Program-made: the position numbers and the translations under genes | Assembly (NCBI GenBank): GCA_036656615.1 | Contig: JAVXHY010000014.1 | Location: 1-54,015, forward strand | Direction of reading: 5' to 3' | DNA: 54,015 nt | From: CAUPWF01 sp036656615 | GTDB taxonomy: Bacteria; Bacillota; Clostridia; Lachnospirales; Lachnospiraceae | The notes under the pieces: generated by a model | Told to the model about the DNA's origin: nothing | Database searches by the model: none | The model's input: only the letters and a program-made list of their open reading frames with translations | Shown here: positions 17,792-25,275 of the stretch, one piece after another | Position numbering within the stretch: the first letter of the stretch is position 1 | Layout of the letters: each line of letters starts with the position of its first letter

Positions 17792-18910
17792 TTATAGGTA
17801 ACTTGCCGGATTTACTGCTGTTCCATTCACTTCTACCTGGAAATGAAGGTGATTGCCAAAAGAATTTCCGGTATTTCCAACTGCCCCAATATTTTGTCCT
17901 CTAGATACGTTTTGTCCGGAGCTTACATATGGACTACTAACCATATGCATATATTTCGTTGTAATTCCATTTCCGTGATCAATAACCACCCAATTACCTG
18001 CCGAACTACTATAACCAGCAATTGCTACATAACCAGAATCCGCTGCATATATAGGCGAACCTTCCGGAGCAGCTAAATCAAGACCTTTATGAAATCCTCC
18101 GTCTCGTGGTCCAAATGGACTAGACACCGAACCACTTGGACATGGATTCGTGAATTGACCATTTCCACTAATACTTGGTGCTCCCGGTGCATAATCTCCA
18201 CCAGAGCCTCCACCAGAATTTATCGGATATTGAATTGCTTCTTGTCTTTTGCGCTCTGCTGCTTGTGCATCAGATAATAGCTTTTGCAAAACTTCTGAAT
18301 TTGCGCCAATCTCTCCTTGCAGTTGTGAAATCTCTGTACTTTTTTGTGACATTAAAGTCTCAACTTCCGTTTGTTTTGCAGTAAGCTCCTCTTGACAAGT
18401 TTTTAATTGTTTATATTCTTCTTTTAACTCTGTTTCTTTTGTTGCAACCGTTTGTACTAATTTTTGAAATTGAACTAGCATTTGTCTATCATAAGATGAA
18501 ATTTGTTTTACATATTCTGCTTTATTTAAAAAGTCTGTAATACTCTGTGAATCCAGCAATATTTCAAGAAATTCAACATTTCCATTCTCATACATATATC
18601 GAATTCTTTTTTTCATGGACTCATACTGGCTGTGCTCTTCTATTTTGGATTGAACCAGTTCATTTTCAACTGTTTCAATCTCTGTTTCTTTTACAGTCAA
18701 CTTCTCTTTTGCCGTCTGCATATCGGAAACAATTGTATTTAATTGTGCTGCTAATCCTGATTTTTGTGTTTCTGCCGCTTGTTTCTCTGCTTCTAGATCC
18801 TGTGCTTTTTTTTGTGCTTCATCAACTGATGCAGCTGACACTGGCATGACTGTTCCAAAGCACAATATCATTATCATTAAAAAACTAATGATTTTATTTG
18901 TTTTTTTCAT
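17792..18910 (-). CDS. Secreted coiled-coil M23 peptidoglycan endopeptidase (EnvC/PcsB-like)
   Basis: 372 residues: signal peptide ending near PVSAA, a long coiled coil (about 28-235) and a C-terminal M23 (LytM) domain. The zinc motifs are HKGLD and HLHF, so the active site looks intact. This coiled-coil plus M23 design is that of EnvC, which is activated through FtsEX at the division site. Here the gene directly follows ftsX (8-base gap), so FtsEX is its probable partner. A flexible Gly/Ser linker separates the coiled coil from the catalytic domain. Catalytic LytM domains of this kind can hydrolyse peptidoglycan themselves. Confidence 0.92.
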   Translation of the reverse strand: MKKTNKIISFLMIMILCFGTVMPVSAASVDEAQKKAQDLEAEKQAAETQKSGLAAQLNTIVSDMQTAKEKLTVKETEIETVENELVQSKIEEHSQYESMKKRIRYMYENGNVEFLEILLDSQSITDFLNKAEYVKQISSYDRQMLVQFQKLVQTVATKETELKEEYKQLKTCQEELTAKQTEVETLMSQKSTEISQLQGEIGANSEVLQKLLSDAQAAERKRQEAIQYPINSGGGSGGDYAPGAPSISGNGQFTNPCPSGSVSSPFGPRDGGFHKGLDLAAPEGSPIYAADSGYVAIAGYSSSAGNWVVIDHGNGITTKYMHMVSSPYVSSGQNVSRGQNIGAVGNTGNSFGNHLHFQVEVNGTAVNPASYL

Positions 18911-18918
18911 TTTCTCAC

Positions 18919-19827
18919 CTATACTTTCAAATGTTTTTTAATCGTAAAGAAACTACCAACAAAACCAATTCCCACTCCCAACATTAAGCCTGCTGGAAGT
19001 AAAGTTTTATATACTGTTCCTACCGGTAAGAAATCCAAAATATTATTTAATAAACTAAAACGGGTCATGATATAAACAATCGCCTTATTATATAGGAAAT
19101 ACAAAGTTACTAATGGAATAATTGCCCCAACCAAACCAATAAGCAATCCTTCGATTACAAAGGGGGCTCGAACAAAGCTATCCTTCGCTCCTATGTATTT
19201 CATAATAGCAATCTCTTCTCTACGCACCGAAATACCTATGGTAACTGTATTACTGATCAAGAATATAGAAACTGCCAACAGTACCGCAATAATACCAACA
19301 GAAATGTAACCCACTAATACATTAACACTGGATAACGTTTTGGCTACAATATCTGATTTGTTTACCTTTCGCACCCCGTCTAAGTTTTCAGTAAATTTAA
19401 CTAAATCCCTTTGCGTCTCAACACTAGACATGAATACTTCATAATTGTCCGAATTTCCTAATGGATTATCATTTTTAAATCCATCTGCCAAATCCTTTGA
19501 TTCCTTAAAATACTCATCTTTGAATTTATCCCATGCTGCATCCGCAGAAACAAAATTTACTTCCAATACATCTTTTCTAGCTTTTAATTCATCTCCAATT
19601 TTTTCAACCTGAGCTTTTGTCGCATCTTCTTCAAAAAATACGGTAATCGCCACACCTTCTTCTGCACTTTTTACTATATATTTAAAATTAACAACAATGG
19701 AAAAGAATACTCCAAATAAAAATATACATGCTGACATAGTTGCAATCGAAGCCAATGAAAACATCTTATTTCGACCGATATTCTTTACCCCTTGTTTTAT
19801 TGTATATCCCGCTGTACTAATCCTCAT
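18919..19827 (-). CDS. ftsX: Cell division protein FtsX
   Basis: 302 residues: an N-terminal cytoplasmic segment, the first membrane helix (about 22-44), a large extracellular loop (about 45-165), then three further helices. Contains TVTIGISVRREEIAIMKYIGA, the FtsX hallmark before the third helix. It transmits ATP hydrolysis by FtsE to extracellular murein hydrolases. The start at 19827 (MRISTAGYTIKQG) is preceded by AAAGGTGG at 8 bases, preferred over an ATG eleven codons upstream. It overlaps the ftsE stop by 11 bases, and the M23 gene follows immediately. Confidence 0.95.
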   Translation of the reverse strand: MRISTAGYTIKQGVKNIGRNKMFSLASIATMSACIFLFGVFFSIVVNFKYIVKSAEEGVAITVFFEEDATKAQVEKIGDELKARKDVLEVNFVSADAAWDKFKDEYFKESKDLADGFKNDNPLGNSDNYEVFMSSVETQRDLVKFTENLDGVRKVNKSDIVAKTLSSVNVLVGYISVGIIAVLLAVSIFLISNTVTIGISVRREEIAIMKYIGAKDSFVRAPFVIEGLLIGLVGAIIPLVTLYFLYNKAIVYIMTRFSLLNNILDFLPVGTVYKTLLPAGLMLGVGIGFVGSFFTIKKHLKV

Positions 19828-20503
19828 CTCTATACCCACCTTTTCGTTCATCACTGACAATCACGCCTTGTTTCATTGTAATAACACGTCTTTGCATTTC
19901 ATTTACAATTTCATGGTTATGCGTAACAACTAATACGGTTGTTCCTCTTTGGTTTGCCTCTTCCAATAACTTCATAATCTCCCATGAATTTGTTGGATCT
20001 AGGTTACCAGTAGGTTCATCTGCCAATAATATAGATGGTTCATTTACAATTGCTCTTGCTATTGCAACTCTCTGCTGCTCCCCACCAGATAGTTCTTTTG
20101 GATATGATTTGTATTTTTGTGCCAAGCCCACTAACGAAAGGGCTGCTGGTACTTTTTGTTTAATAATACGCGATGGTGTCTCTGTAACACGTAACGCAAA
20201 AGAAATATTGTCATAAATATTTCGATCTCTTAATAGGCGGAAATCCTGAAATACAACACCAATTCCCCTACGATACTTAGCAACGTGACGATGTCTCATT
20301 CTATTTAAGTTCTGACCATTTACAATAATGGTTCCTGTTGTCGGATCTAATTCTTTCATCATCAATCGAATAAGAGTTGATTTTCCCGAACCACTGTCGC
20401 CTACTACAAATACAAATTCACCTTGTTCAATTTTAACGCTTACCCCATTCAAGGCAGCATTCCCCTTTGAGTATTCTTTCGTTATGTCATTTAATTCTAT
20501 CAT
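19817..20503 (-). CDS. ftsE: Cell division ATP-binding protein FtsE
   Basis: ABC ATPase partner of FtsX. 228 residues with Walker A GDSGSGKST, Q-loop VVFQDFRLL, signature LSGGEQQRVAIARAI, Walker B ILLADEPTGNLDP and H-loop VVTHNHEIV. YSKGNAALNGVSV at the N-terminus matches FtsE rather than other small ABC ATPases. AGGAGG precedes the ATG. Upstream, 16 bases away, ends the PucR/CdaR-type regulator; downstream it overlaps ftsX. Confidence 0.96.
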   Translation of the reverse strand: MIELNDITKEYSKGNAALNGVSVKIEQGEFVFVVGDSGSGKSTLIRLMMKELDPTTGTIIVNGQNLNRMRHRHVAKYRRGIGVVFQDFRLLRDRNIYDNISFALRVTETPSRIIKQKVPAALSLVGLAQKYKSYPKELSGGEQQRVAIARAIVNEPSILLADEPTGNLDPTNSWEIMKLLEEANQRGTTVLVVTHNHEIVNEMQRRVITMKQGVIVSDERKGGYRDED

Positions 20504-20519
20504 ACGCTCCTCCTAATTA

Positions 20520-21608
20520 TTAATACTCCAATTTTTCCATGTACTTCATATACTTCACGACCATGAGCGCTATTTTAAATGTAATAGCATCCTCGAAAAT
20601 CCTCAGATCTAATCCAGTACTCTTTTGCAATTTATCCAAACGATATACAAGTGTATTTCGATGAATATATAATTGTCTTGATGTTTCAGAAACATTCAAA
20701 CTATTTTCAAAGAATTTATTAATAGTAGATAATGTCTCTTCATCAAAATCATCCGGCGACTTTCCCTCAAAAATCTCACGGATAAACATTTTACAAAGCG
20801 GAATTGGCAATTGATAAATTAATCTTCCAATCCCTAATGCACTATATGCAATAATATCTTTTTCATTAAAAAATATTTTCCCGACATCCAGTGCTAATTT
20901 TGCTTCTTTATAGGATTTCGATACCTCTTTGATGTCATTAACAATGGTTCCATAGGCAATGTGTACACCCTCTTGATTTTCGGATTTTAGTAATTCCAGT
21001 ATTTCTTTTGCACACTTCTCCATCTCCTGGTATCCATCACCAGCACCTAATTCCTTCACTACAATAATATTCTTTTCATCTACTGCTGTGATAAAATCTT
21101 TTGTTTTGCCACCTAATAAGGTACGCATATTCTCCAAAACATTTGCATCTTTCTCATGAATGGTTTCAATAATAAAGATAACACGTCTAACCTCTGTATC
21201 TATATGTAACTTTTTGGCACGATTGTAAATATCAACCAGTAACAAATTATCAAGCAACAAATTTTTAACAAAATTGTCCTTATCAAAACGTTCTTTATAT
21301 GCAACTAAAAGGTTCTGTATCTGAAAAGCAGCAATTTGACCTATCATATGCACATCGCCACTTCCATGATTGGCTAATAATACATATTCTAGCTGTTGCT
21401 CATCGAAAATTTTAAAGAACTGATAACCTTGTACGGCTTGACTGTCTGCTGGTGATTCCACAAATGATAAAACTGCATTTTCATAATCCTCTACATCCGT
21501 AAATGTACTAGCTAAAGTTTTACCATCTGTATCCATGACACACAAATCAATCCTGGTAATCATCTTCAAACCTTCAATTGTATTTTGAAGTATTTGATTT
21601 GAAATCAT
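20520..21608 (-). CDS. PucR/CdaR-family transcriptional regulator
   Basis: 362 residues. The N-terminal part (about 1-130) looks like a putative sugar-diacid or GAF-like sensing domain. The C-terminus has the PucR helix-turn-helix, SLNVSETSRQLYIHRNTLVYRLDKL, followed by FEDAITFKIALM. Relatives respond to sugar diacids, purines or unknown ligands; the ligand here is unknown. ATG at 21608 has GGAGG eight bases upstream; two earlier in-frame ATGs lack one. It ends 16 bases before ftsE and could share a transcript with ftsEX, but no sugar-acid genes are nearby, so its target is unclear. Confidence 0.85.
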   Translation of the reverse strand: MISNQILQNTIEGLKMITRIDLCVMDTDGKTLASTFTDVEDYENAVLSFVESPADSQAVQGYQFFKIFDEQQLEYVLLANHGSGDVHMIGQIAAFQIQNLLVAYKERFDKDNFVKNLLLDNLLLVDIYNRAKKLHIDTEVRRVIFIIETIHEKDANVLENMRTLLGGKTKDFITAVDEKNIIVVKELGAGDGYQEMEKCAKEILELLKSENQEGVHIAYGTIVNDIKEVSKSYKEAKLALDVGKIFFNEKDIIAYSALGIGRLIYQLPIPLCKMFIREIFEGKSPDDFDEETLSTINKFFENSLNVSETSRQLYIHRNTLVYRLDKLQKSTGLDLRIFEDAITFKIALMVVKYMKYMEKLEY

Positions 21609-21723
21609 ATTTGTATCCTCCATTTCATGTATCTTATGCATTATTCACAACACCTTAATTTCATCTTGAAAATCAACGCACACATCTAATCTATATACTA
21701 ATACAAAACGACAAAAAAATAAA

Positions 21724-21754
21724 GAGGAAATCAAGTTCTTTTATGCATTTCCTC
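21724..21754 (-). terminator. Rho-independent terminator of the TagA-like gene
   Basis: GAGGAAAT / ATTTCCTC, an 8-bp perfect stem with a 15-base loop, followed on the minus strand by TTTATTTTTTTGT. It lies 54 bases after the glycosyltransferase stop codon and separates that gene from the PucR-type regulator. Confidence 0.85.
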
Positions 21755-21808
21755 AAATATTTCACATTTCATTCACATTTTGTCTATATACATAGTACAC
21801 AAAATATA

Positions 21809-22486
21809 TTATAAGATTTCTTTCTTGTGCTTTTCTATTTGGTGTTTAAATATTCGTTTTGTCATAAATTCCTTTATGCGGTCATTTGTTTTGGATTTTC
21901 CACTTGGTAATTTGTAATTTTTCCCAAGTCCCAGCCACATTTTAGTATTTAACAATGCTTTATTGCGCTGAATGAAAGATTCTTGAAGTGGGGAATCTAG
22001 AATTGATATTACACATTCTACTTCTATCCCGTTGATTCGATTCAAAATCATATCATCATATTCTATTCCCCCAGGAAATGCTAAGCGATCCATCAATAAA
22101 ATACCTTGGTAATTCCGTTCTATATAATCGCAAAATATGAAAGCCTGTTCTTCCGTTTCGGAAAGTACAAATATACGCTTATGATTCTTATGCATATAGC
22201 GAATCAGCATCTTCAAAAACATTTGATTCTCAATTTCCTGTATGCTTTTATGATCTGTTATCATCGCTGCTTCTAAAATAGCTTTGTCCCCTGCAACAAT
22301 CATATCCAAGTCTTCAATAGCGTCTTTTAGCTTGATATTTTCACCGGCCTTGACCAGTGTATTAACAGAAACAACCTCAACCGTATTCAGACACTCCGTC
22401 TGCAAATATTCCATTGCAAGTATCATTGCTTCCTTCGCGGTATAATTGTCAATTTGTACATCTAAGACATTGATTTTCTTATTCAT
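21809..22486 (-). CDS. WecG/TagA/CpsF-like glycosyltransferase homologue, divergent active site
   Basis: 225 residues of the WecG/TagA/CpsF fold: MNKKINVLDVQIDNYTAKEAM at the start, the VSVNTLVKA strand, and a late SPLQESFIQRN segment like the family's PPLQE-FI-N. Members transfer N-acetylmannosamine-type sugars onto lipid-linked acceptors. The family's PDG motif that carries the catalytic Asp reads AGD here, and the C-terminal FDF-G-KRAP segment is degraded, so activity is uncertain. Start at 22486 is favoured by AAGGTG. It has its own promoter (22521-22549) and terminator, so it forms a one-gene unit beside a spore protein gene. Confidence 0.75.
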   Translation of the reverse strand: MNKKINVLDVQIDNYTAKEAMILAMEYLQTECLNTVEVVSVNTLVKAGENIKLKDAIEDLDMIVAGDKAILEAAMITDHKSIQEIENQMFLKMLIRYMHKNHKRIFVLSETEEQAFIFCDYIERNYQGILLMDRLAFPGGIEYDDMILNRINGIEVECVISILDSPLQESFIQRNKALLNTKMWLGLGKNYKLPSGKSKTNDRIKEFMTKRIFKHQIEKHKKEIL

Positions 22487-22520
22487 ATAAATCACCTTGT
22501 ATTTCTTCCCCAGTTGTACG

Positions 22521-22549
22521 ATTATAGCAAAGAAACTAAGATTTTTCAA
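22521..22549 (-). promoter_or_regulatory. Promoter of the TagA-like gene
   Basis: Minus strand: TTGAAA (22544-22549), 17-base spacer, TATAAT (22521-22526), ending 35 bases before the start codon. The -35 region lies in the last codons of the spore-protein gene. Confidence 0.75.
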
Positions 22550-22730
22550 GGTTTCTTTTCTTTTTTGTAATTAATCCTCCAATTCTGCCTGTTTCTTTTG
22601 ATGACAAAGATTTCCAGCCATCTTCTAAAACACGGTCTAACAGACCTAGCTCCTCTGCAATTTCATATTTTAATTTTTCTTCTGACTCCAGCTCACTTAA
22701 AACAATTGGTTTTTGCTTTCTCTTAGACAT
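22536..22730 (-). CDS. Alpha/beta-type small acid-soluble spore protein
   Basis: 64 residues. The core KYEIAEELGLLDRVLEDGW followed by SLSSKETGRIGGLITKKK matches the SASP consensus: the Glu-Ile-Ala germination-protease region, the ELGL..V...GW and the GRIGG DNA-binding helix. Such proteins saturate spore DNA and protect it, then are degraded by GPR at germination. This is direct evidence that the organism belongs to a spore-forming lineage. It is preceded by a sequence fitting a forespore sigma-F/sigma-G promoter, not by a vegetative one, which supports forespore expression. Confidence 0.92.
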   Translation of the reverse strand: MSKRKQKPIVLSELESEEKLKYEIAEELGLLDRVLEDGWKSLSSKETGRIGGLITKKKRNLEKS

Positions 22731-22761
22731 AACTAGGCTACACCCCTTTCTTAATTTGTTA

Positions 22762-22791
22762 GGAGTATAGCCCAGTTCTCAAATCTTATAC
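22762..22791 (-). promoter_or_regulatory. Likely forespore (sigma-F/sigma-G) promoter of the SASP gene
   Basis: On the minus strand, GTATA (22787-22791, fits the GHATR -35), 14 bases, then GGCTATACTCC (22762-22772), which agrees with the sigma-F/G -10 pattern GGnnAnAnTnT at all but the last position. The -35 overlaps the pspC stop codon. Confidence 0.6.
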
Positions 22792-22988
22792 TAATATTCT
22801 TTCGGTTCATCTGGAATAATAACCGCTGCAACAAAATATGCCAAGATACCTGTTCCTCCTGCAAAAGCGAACAATACCATCCCTAAGCGGATCAAAGTCG
22901 GATCAATATTAAAATATTCCGCGATGCCTCCGCAGACTCCACATAACATTCTGCTTCTTCTTGACCTATATAATTTTTTTGGTTCCAT
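22791..22988 (-). CDS. PspC domain protein
   Basis: 65 residues made almost entirely of a PspC domain: basic start KKLYRSRRSRMLCGVCGGIAEYFNIDPTLIRL, then one hydrophobic helix (about 36-58), ending PDEPKEY. PspC proteins are small inner-membrane components of envelope-stress systems. It is the last gene of the padR-DUF1700-DUF4097-pspC unit, with AGGAGG before the ATG and 38 bases after the DUF4097 gene. Confidence 0.9.
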   Translation of the reverse strand: MEPKKLYRSRRSRMLCGVCGGIAEYFNIDPTLIRLGMVLFAFAGGTGILAYFVAAVIIPDEPKEY

Positions 22989-23026
22989 GCTCTTTTCCTC
23001 CTAATCCTTGTTGTTATCATAGTTTA

Positions 23027-23836
23027 TTATAATTGTTCTGACTGAAACAAAACACGCACACTCCCCACTCCACAGTCAATGTTAATTTCTTTTGCTTTAT
23101 GGTTATTAATATTGGTTTCTCCACTAAATCCAGAGTAAGTCTTTTCTCCCAGCTGAATTTCTCCCACACCGCATTCCAGTAGATAATTAAAATCTTCTTG
23201 TTTTCCTGTTGTTTGAAAAAGAATCGTTCCCACTCCCGTATCAAACTCAGCTTCTCTAGCTATGTTTCCACGAACATCTACTTCACCGGCTCCCGTTTCT
23301 ACATCCAGCTGTTCTGTATTACAATTGCGAATGGTTGCTTTTCCTGCTGCAACATCAATTCCCAATGACCTTGCATTTATATTTTCTATATCCAGACTGC
23401 CTGCTGCAAGGGTAATCTCCACCTCCTTGAACTGCATTCCTCGAGGGACATAAATATCAAGGTTTTCTTTTTTATGATGTCTTATAATCCTATGCTTCGA
23501 TGTAATGGTCAGCGTCTTTCCATCCTCTACATATACACGAACATTGTTCCCCCGATTCTTTACCTTGATCTTCTCGCCATCATATTCTATAATCTGGAAC
23601 TCTCCTGCTTTCAGTTCACACTTTAAATTGTCGATATTTGCAAACTCATTTTCCTTCATATGATGTTCTTTTATATTACTTTTTATAATTACCGTTTCTT
23701 TATAATTTATAATATTATTCGGTATATCCATATCATAAATACTTGCACCTAAGATAACTGCAACACAACAAAGAATCATTCCTACTCCCGCAACAATACC
23801 GCATACCATTAGAAACGTCTTCCATCCTTTTCTCAT
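23027..23836 (-). CDS. Membrane-anchored DUF4097 beta-repeat protein
   Basis: 269 residues: one N-terminal membrane helix (about 6-30, with two Cys at its end) and a right-handed beta-helix-like region with repeated VDVxxG/xIDVAAG strands (about 120-265) typical of DUF4097/LiaF-like adhesin folds. No catalytic residues are evident. AAAGGTGG precedes the ATG at 23836, whose A is the last base of the upstream TAA (TAATG), indicating translational coupling with the DUF1700 gene. The pairing is a recurrent Firmicutes envelope-stress module; the exact role is unknown. Confidence 0.87.
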   Translation of the reverse strand: MRKGWKTFLMVCGIVAGVGMILCCVAVILGASIYDMDIPNNIINYKETVIIKSNIKEHHMKENEFANIDNLKCELKAGEFQIIEYDGEKIKVKNRGNNVRVYVEDGKTLTITSKHRIIRHHKKENLDIYVPRGMQFKEVEITLAAGSLDIENINARSLGIDVAAGKATIRNCNTEQLDVETGAGEVDVRGNIAREAEFDTGVGTILFQTTGKQEDFNYLLECGVGEIQLGEKTYSGFSGETNINNHKAKEINIDCGVGSVRVLFQSEQL

Positions 23837-24519
23837 TATGAAACCACCTTTCTCCCAAATGGTTTTCTGCATATCCATACCATTCCTCTAAATACAGCTT
23901 TAAAGACAATAAGAGTAAGCTTCACCATTCCAATTGCTGATAAAAGTCCAAGTACACCGAGTATCATTCCACATCCCATCATCAAACATCCAACCGGTAA
24001 TGAAACAAATAATTTTGCAATTCCCAAACCAAATAATATCAAGCAAAAAACAAAGATGGCAATTGCTGTTATGATTAGTCCGATAAACAAAGCTGCCACT
24101 CCAAAAATCAAAGCAAAAATAGTACCCAAAACACCAATCATAACGGGAATAATAATTGGTCCACCCACCAAAACAATCGCAACAATTAAAAGTATCTTTA
24201 TCACATTGTTCGTTCGTGGTGGTTCGTCTTTCTCTTCTACTGAATGACGTGGTGCCAAGGGGTCCTTGCTCTCGAATCTAGTATCTGTATATCCCATTTC
24301 ACTATATTCACTTCTATTATCATCTTCCCCACCAAGTCCAGCTTTAATTTTGGCTGCCACTTTCTCTGGACTATCCAGTTCAGCAATAACTTGCATTTCG
24401 TTCTCCAATCCCGCGTCATCAAAATAGTCATTGTAATACTGCATTGCTTCATTTCTTTCTTCCACGGATACATCCTGTAATAAAGCATTTAACTTGCTCA
24501 TAAAATCTACGCGACTCAT
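23836..24519 (-). CDS. DUF1700 (HAAS-domain) membrane protein
   Basis: 227 residues. The N-terminal soluble helical domain (about 1-65, with FMSKLNALLQDVSVEERNEA and YYNDYFDDAG) is the HAAS/DUF1700 signature. A charged linker follows, then four or so hydrophobic, glycine-rich helices (about 105-220). These proteins are nearly always partnered with a PadR regulator and are thought to act as a membrane signalling or anti-regulator component. It overlaps padR by 4 bases (ATGA) and DUF4097 by one base. Confidence 0.9.
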   Translation of the reverse strand: MSRVDFMSKLNALLQDVSVEERNEAMQYYNDYFDDAGLENEMQVIAELDSPEKVAAKIKAGLGGEDDNRSEYSEMGYTDTRFESKDPLAPRHSVEEKDEPPRTNNVIKILLIVAIVLVGGPIIIPVMIGVLGTIFALIFGVAALFIGLIITAIAIFVFCLILFGLGIAKLFVSLPVGCLMMGCGMILGVLGLLSAIGMVKLTLIVFKAVFRGMVWICRKPFGRKVVS

Positions 24520-24839
24520 GCAGTCACACCTCCCTCAAATATTTGACTTATTTTTCCTGAATACTTCTTCCACTCCTCGCGATACAAATTCAGCTGTGCA
24601 GTCCCTTTATCTGTTACCTTATAATACCGTCGATTTCGCCCATCATGCTGTAGATCATATACTTCTAAACATTCATCCTTCTGCAATCTGCGAAGCACAG
24701 GGTATAGCGTTGATTCCGATACTTCAATTACCAGTCTTACATCTTGGGTAATCTTATATCCATAGGTTCCTTGTGCGTCACGAGATACCACTGCCAAAAC
24801 AATTGCATCTAACAGTGCTGCACCTGTATTAAATACCAT
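24516..24839 (-). CDS. PadR-family transcriptional regulator
   Basis: 107 residues: winged-helix domain with LDAIVLAVVSRDAQGTYGY, ESTLYPVLRRLQKDECLE and a DGRNRRYYKVTDKG wing, followed by a short C-terminal dimerisation helix (PadR-s2 type). GAGGAG precedes the ATG at 24839; a start seven codons upstream lacks proper spacing. It leads the DUF1700-DUF4097-PspC operon and presumably represses it in response to envelope stress. The promoter is near consensus with palindromes over and after the -10, as expected of a repressor-controlled promoter. Confidence 0.92.
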   Translation of the reverse strand: MVFNTGAALLDAIVLAVVSRDAQGTYGYKITQDVRLVIEVSESTLYPVLRRLQKDECLEVYDLQHDGRNRRYYKVTDKGTAQLNLYREEWKKYSGKISQIFEGGVTA

Positions 24840-24877
24840 GTCATCACTCCTCACTACCAAGTATAGTATTACAAACT

Positions 24878-24896
24878 TATCAATATTGTTTTGATA
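24878..24896. promoter_or_regulatory. Candidate PadR operator (downstream inverted repeat)
   Basis: TATCAA and TTGATA form a perfect 6-bp inverted repeat around 7 bases, lying between the padR promoter and its start codon. Function as an operator is inferred from position. Confidence 0.4.
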
Positions 24897-24913
24897 TCTA
24901 TATTATCGTTTCC

Positions 24914-24926
24914 ACTATATTATAGT
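24914..24926. promoter_or_regulatory. Candidate PadR operator overlapping the -10
   Basis: ACTATATTATAGT is a perfect palindrome with one central base that covers the -10 hexamer of the padR promoter. A repressor bound here would block RNA polymerase. Confidence 0.45.
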
Positions 24927-24947
24927 TCATATAGTATTATATGTCAA
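24919..24947 (-). promoter_or_regulatory. Consensus promoter of the padR operon
   Basis: Minus strand: TTGACA (24942-24947), exactly 17 bases, TATAAT (24919-24924). Both hexamers are perfect consensus. The -35 lies inside the last codons of the DUF1294 gene. Confidence 0.85.
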
Positions 24948-25200
24948 GAATTTTTATTGCAATAAAAACTTGTATGAAAAAAATAAGGGGAATTCCTATT
25001 ACAAATTTAACGTGTCTAGTTTTGTGCCTATACACCTGCATACCCAAAAACGCCCCAACACTGCCACCTACCAAGGCCAATCCCATTAATGTTGCCTCTG
25101 AAATTCTAAAATTCCCTTTTTGAGCACGCCTTTTATCGTTTCCATACAATAGAAAAGTAAGACTATTTATTAGTATAATGTAGCATATGAAGTAAAACAT
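24937..25200 (-). CDS. DUF1294 membrane protein
   Basis: 87 residues. Two or three hydrophobic helices with the DUF1294 signature YGNDKRRAQKGNFRISEATLM, then GGSVGAFLGMQVYRHKTRH and a final helix. This family is widespread and of unknown function. AGGAGA lies 12 bases before the ATG, a little far. It follows addA by 49 bases on the same strand and is probably co-transcribed with addBA. Its 3' end contains the -35 of the padR promoter. Confidence 0.88.
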   Translation of the reverse strand: MFYFICYIILINSLTFLLYGNDKRRAQKGNFRISEATLMGLALVGGSVGAFLGMQVYRHKTRHVKFVIGIPLIFFIQVFIAIKILDI

Positions 25201-25209
25201 AAAATCAAT

Positions 25210-25275
25210 TATTCTCCTTTTAGTTTCTTTTTCAACTTAATAGTTTCTTTCATAACTCAATAGTTTCTTTCAATG
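25210..25275 (-). repeat. Tandem near-duplicate at the addA 3' end
   Basis: About 20 bases reading TGAAAGAAACTATT(G/A)AGTT on the minus strand occur twice in a row. The first copy covers the last codons and stop of addA and the second lies just downstream; a partial third copy (AAAAAGAAACTA) follows. Confidence 0.6.

Noticed and set aside
22529..22558. AAAGAAAC/GTTTCTTT hairpin as terminator of the SASP gene
   Set aside because: On the minus strand it is followed by the -10 of the next promoter, not a T-run; the T-run lies on the strand without a gene.
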